Below, piece by piece: positions 15,136 to 15,469 of a DNA stretch of 15,469 nucleotides. The DNA comes from DAOTWA01 sp034435955 (GTDB lineage Bacteria > Chloroflexota > Anaerolineae > Anaerolineales > Anaerolineaceae). The notes under the pieces were generated by a model. That model searched no databases and was not told the DNA's origin. It saw nothing but the letters and a program-made list of their open reading frames with translations. Position 1 is the first letter of the stretch; each line of letters begins with the position of its first letter. The stretch covers positions 1 to 15,469 of the forward strand of contig DAOTWA010000048.1 in NCBI GenBank assembly GCA_034435955.1, read 5' to 3'. A program made the translations under genes and the position numbers.

Positions 15136-15222
15136 TCATTTATTGTTTAGGCCTGATGAGCGAATGAAATCAAATTGGATTTCCCGCTCGTCGATGGCGA
15201 GGCCTGGCGAAACTTCAATCAT
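15136..15222 (-). pseudogene. arfB: 5' fragment of resident arfB
   Basis: The frame encodes 28 residues. The first 24 start MIEVSPGLAIDEREIQ and end FDFIRSSG, matching the start of the intact ArfB at 13476-13901, which begins MIKITPSLSIEDTEIQ and reaches the same FDFIRSSG. After SSG the frame runs into foreign AT-rich sequence, LNNK, and a TGA. The catalytic GGQ should follow at once and is missing. The frame is open upstream to 15339, but the ATG at 15222 (GAGGG close upstream) fits the family start. The codons are GC-richer than the block. It lies 22 bp after the MFS-type gene, so the original gene was probably second in that operon. Confidence 0.85.
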
Positions 15223-15244
15223 GCCCTCTAAACGAATTGTCTGG

Positions 15245-15469
15245 TCATTGCCGGCGCGCATCGGGCGCCTGGCTGGAAAGCCCGCCTGCCGAAGGGATTG
15301 GCGGCTGTTCCTCGGGCGGGCGCAGGCTGTGGAATTCACGATAGAGGATCAGGTCATAAATGATCTTCAGACCTCCCGAAAGGAGGAAGGGCAAACCCAG
15401 CAACGCCGGGTTAGCCAGAAAAATCCCGGTGAGGACCGGTGAAAGCGAGGCGCCGACCGTGCGCGCCAC
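15245..15469 (-). CDS. MFS-like transporter, C-terminal end only (cut by window)
   Basis: The last 74 or so residues of a membrane protein are visible; the rest lies beyond the window. The first visible residues, VARTVGASLSPVLTG, and a following hydrophobic helix (LLGLPFLLSGGLKIIYDLIL) look like the final TM helices of a major facilitator superfamily permease, followed by a Pro-rich hydrophilic tail. There is no start inside the window. The stop is 22 bp from the native arfB start. Substrate unknown; the family call rests on a short piece. Confidence 0.6.
   Translation of the reverse strand: MARTVGASLSPVLTGIFLANPALLGLPFLLSGGLKIIYDLILYREFHSLRPPEEQPPIPSAGGLSSQAPDARRQ

Larger units (their letters stand above)
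13397..15151. other. AT-rich inserted block splitting arfB and carrying its own arfB
   Basis: About 1.75 kb lies between the two halves of the resident arfB. It is visibly AT-rich compared with both flanks and holds a LuxR-type membrane protein gene and an intact arfB, both in the orientation of the broken gene. Boundaries are estimated from where similarity to ArfB stops: after the codons for SSG on the right (about 15151) and before NKVA on the left (about 13397). I see no transposase, integrase, terminal inverted repeats or target duplication. A 10-bp palindrome GTCTTAAGAC (13403-13412) lies next to the left junction. It could be a mobile element of unknown type, illegitimate recombination of foreign DNA, or an assembly join. 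Confidence 0.65.

Noticed and set aside
13397..15151. Group I/II intron or intein interrupting arfB
   Set aside because: Removal would not restore the missing six codons with GGQ. No intron-encoded endonuclease or reverse transcriptase, and the block carries its own arfB.
15140..15160. Integron attC-like core (GCCTAAAC) at the right junction
   Set aside because: One base off the RYYYAAC core, no partner GTTRRRY site at the other end and no integrase; likely chance.
1..15469. tRNA, rRNA, CRISPR array or insertion sequence
   Set aside because: No cloverleaf, rRNA motif, regularly spaced repeats or transposase was found on either strand by eye.

Overview
The window looks like a chromosomal segment of a GC-rich bacterium, most probably a member of the Chloroflexota (Anaerolineae-like). 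This is an inference from gene style: LysM/M23 peptidases with Pro/Thr linkers, a multi-TM GT-C type glycosyltransferase, and a LuxR-type HTH protein with a membrane anchor and a Pro/Thr-rich linker. No rRNA or marker gene is present to prove it. No tRNA, rRNA, CRISPR array, transposase or integrase was found.

Layout, right to left, because almost everything is on the minus strand. At 4465-5313, 3116-4468 and 578-3103 lies a tight operon: MEMO-family protein, CNNM/HlyC-type CBS membrane protein (4-nt overlap), then PriA helicase (12-nt gap). A purine-type phosphoribosyltransferase (21-524) follows and seems to have its own promoter at the end of priA. At 5456-7864 are two tandem paralogous LysM-M23 peptidases, one anchored by a TM helix and one as a lipoprotein. 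Each has its own promoter, and a good intrinsic terminator at about 5401-5437 closes this block. selD (7996-9063) follows upstream, then a type I ABC exporter half-transporter (9215-11143). A divergent plus-strand gene, a GT87-like membrane glycosyltransferase (11606-13042), lies across a 450-bp intergenic region.

Two observations stand out. First, selD is longer than a simple ORF search shows. Translation from an ATG at 9063 with a strong Shine-Dalgarno site reads in frame through one TGA (8992-8994) into the rest of SelD. The TGA falls exactly at the catalytic Cys position of SelD, and GC-rich hairpins follow it directly. The gene therefore encodes a selenocysteine-containing SelD, and the organism should have a Sec decoding system elsewhere.

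Second, the right end holds an arfB gene (ribosome-rescue peptidyl-tRNA hydrolase) cut in two. Its first 24 codons lie at about 15151-15222 and its C-terminal 110 codons at 13064-13396. Between them sits an AT-rich block of about 1.75 kb that carries a membrane-tethered LuxR-type protein and a complete, diverged arfB of its own. The six native codons that include the catalytic GGQ motif are missing. The block thus inactivated the resident gene while supplying an intact homologue in the same orientation. This looks like gene replacement by an unrecognised mobile or laterally acquired module, with assembly chimerism as the alternative to exclude. The last 225 bp hold the C-terminal end of an MFS-like transporter, just upstream of the native arfB start.
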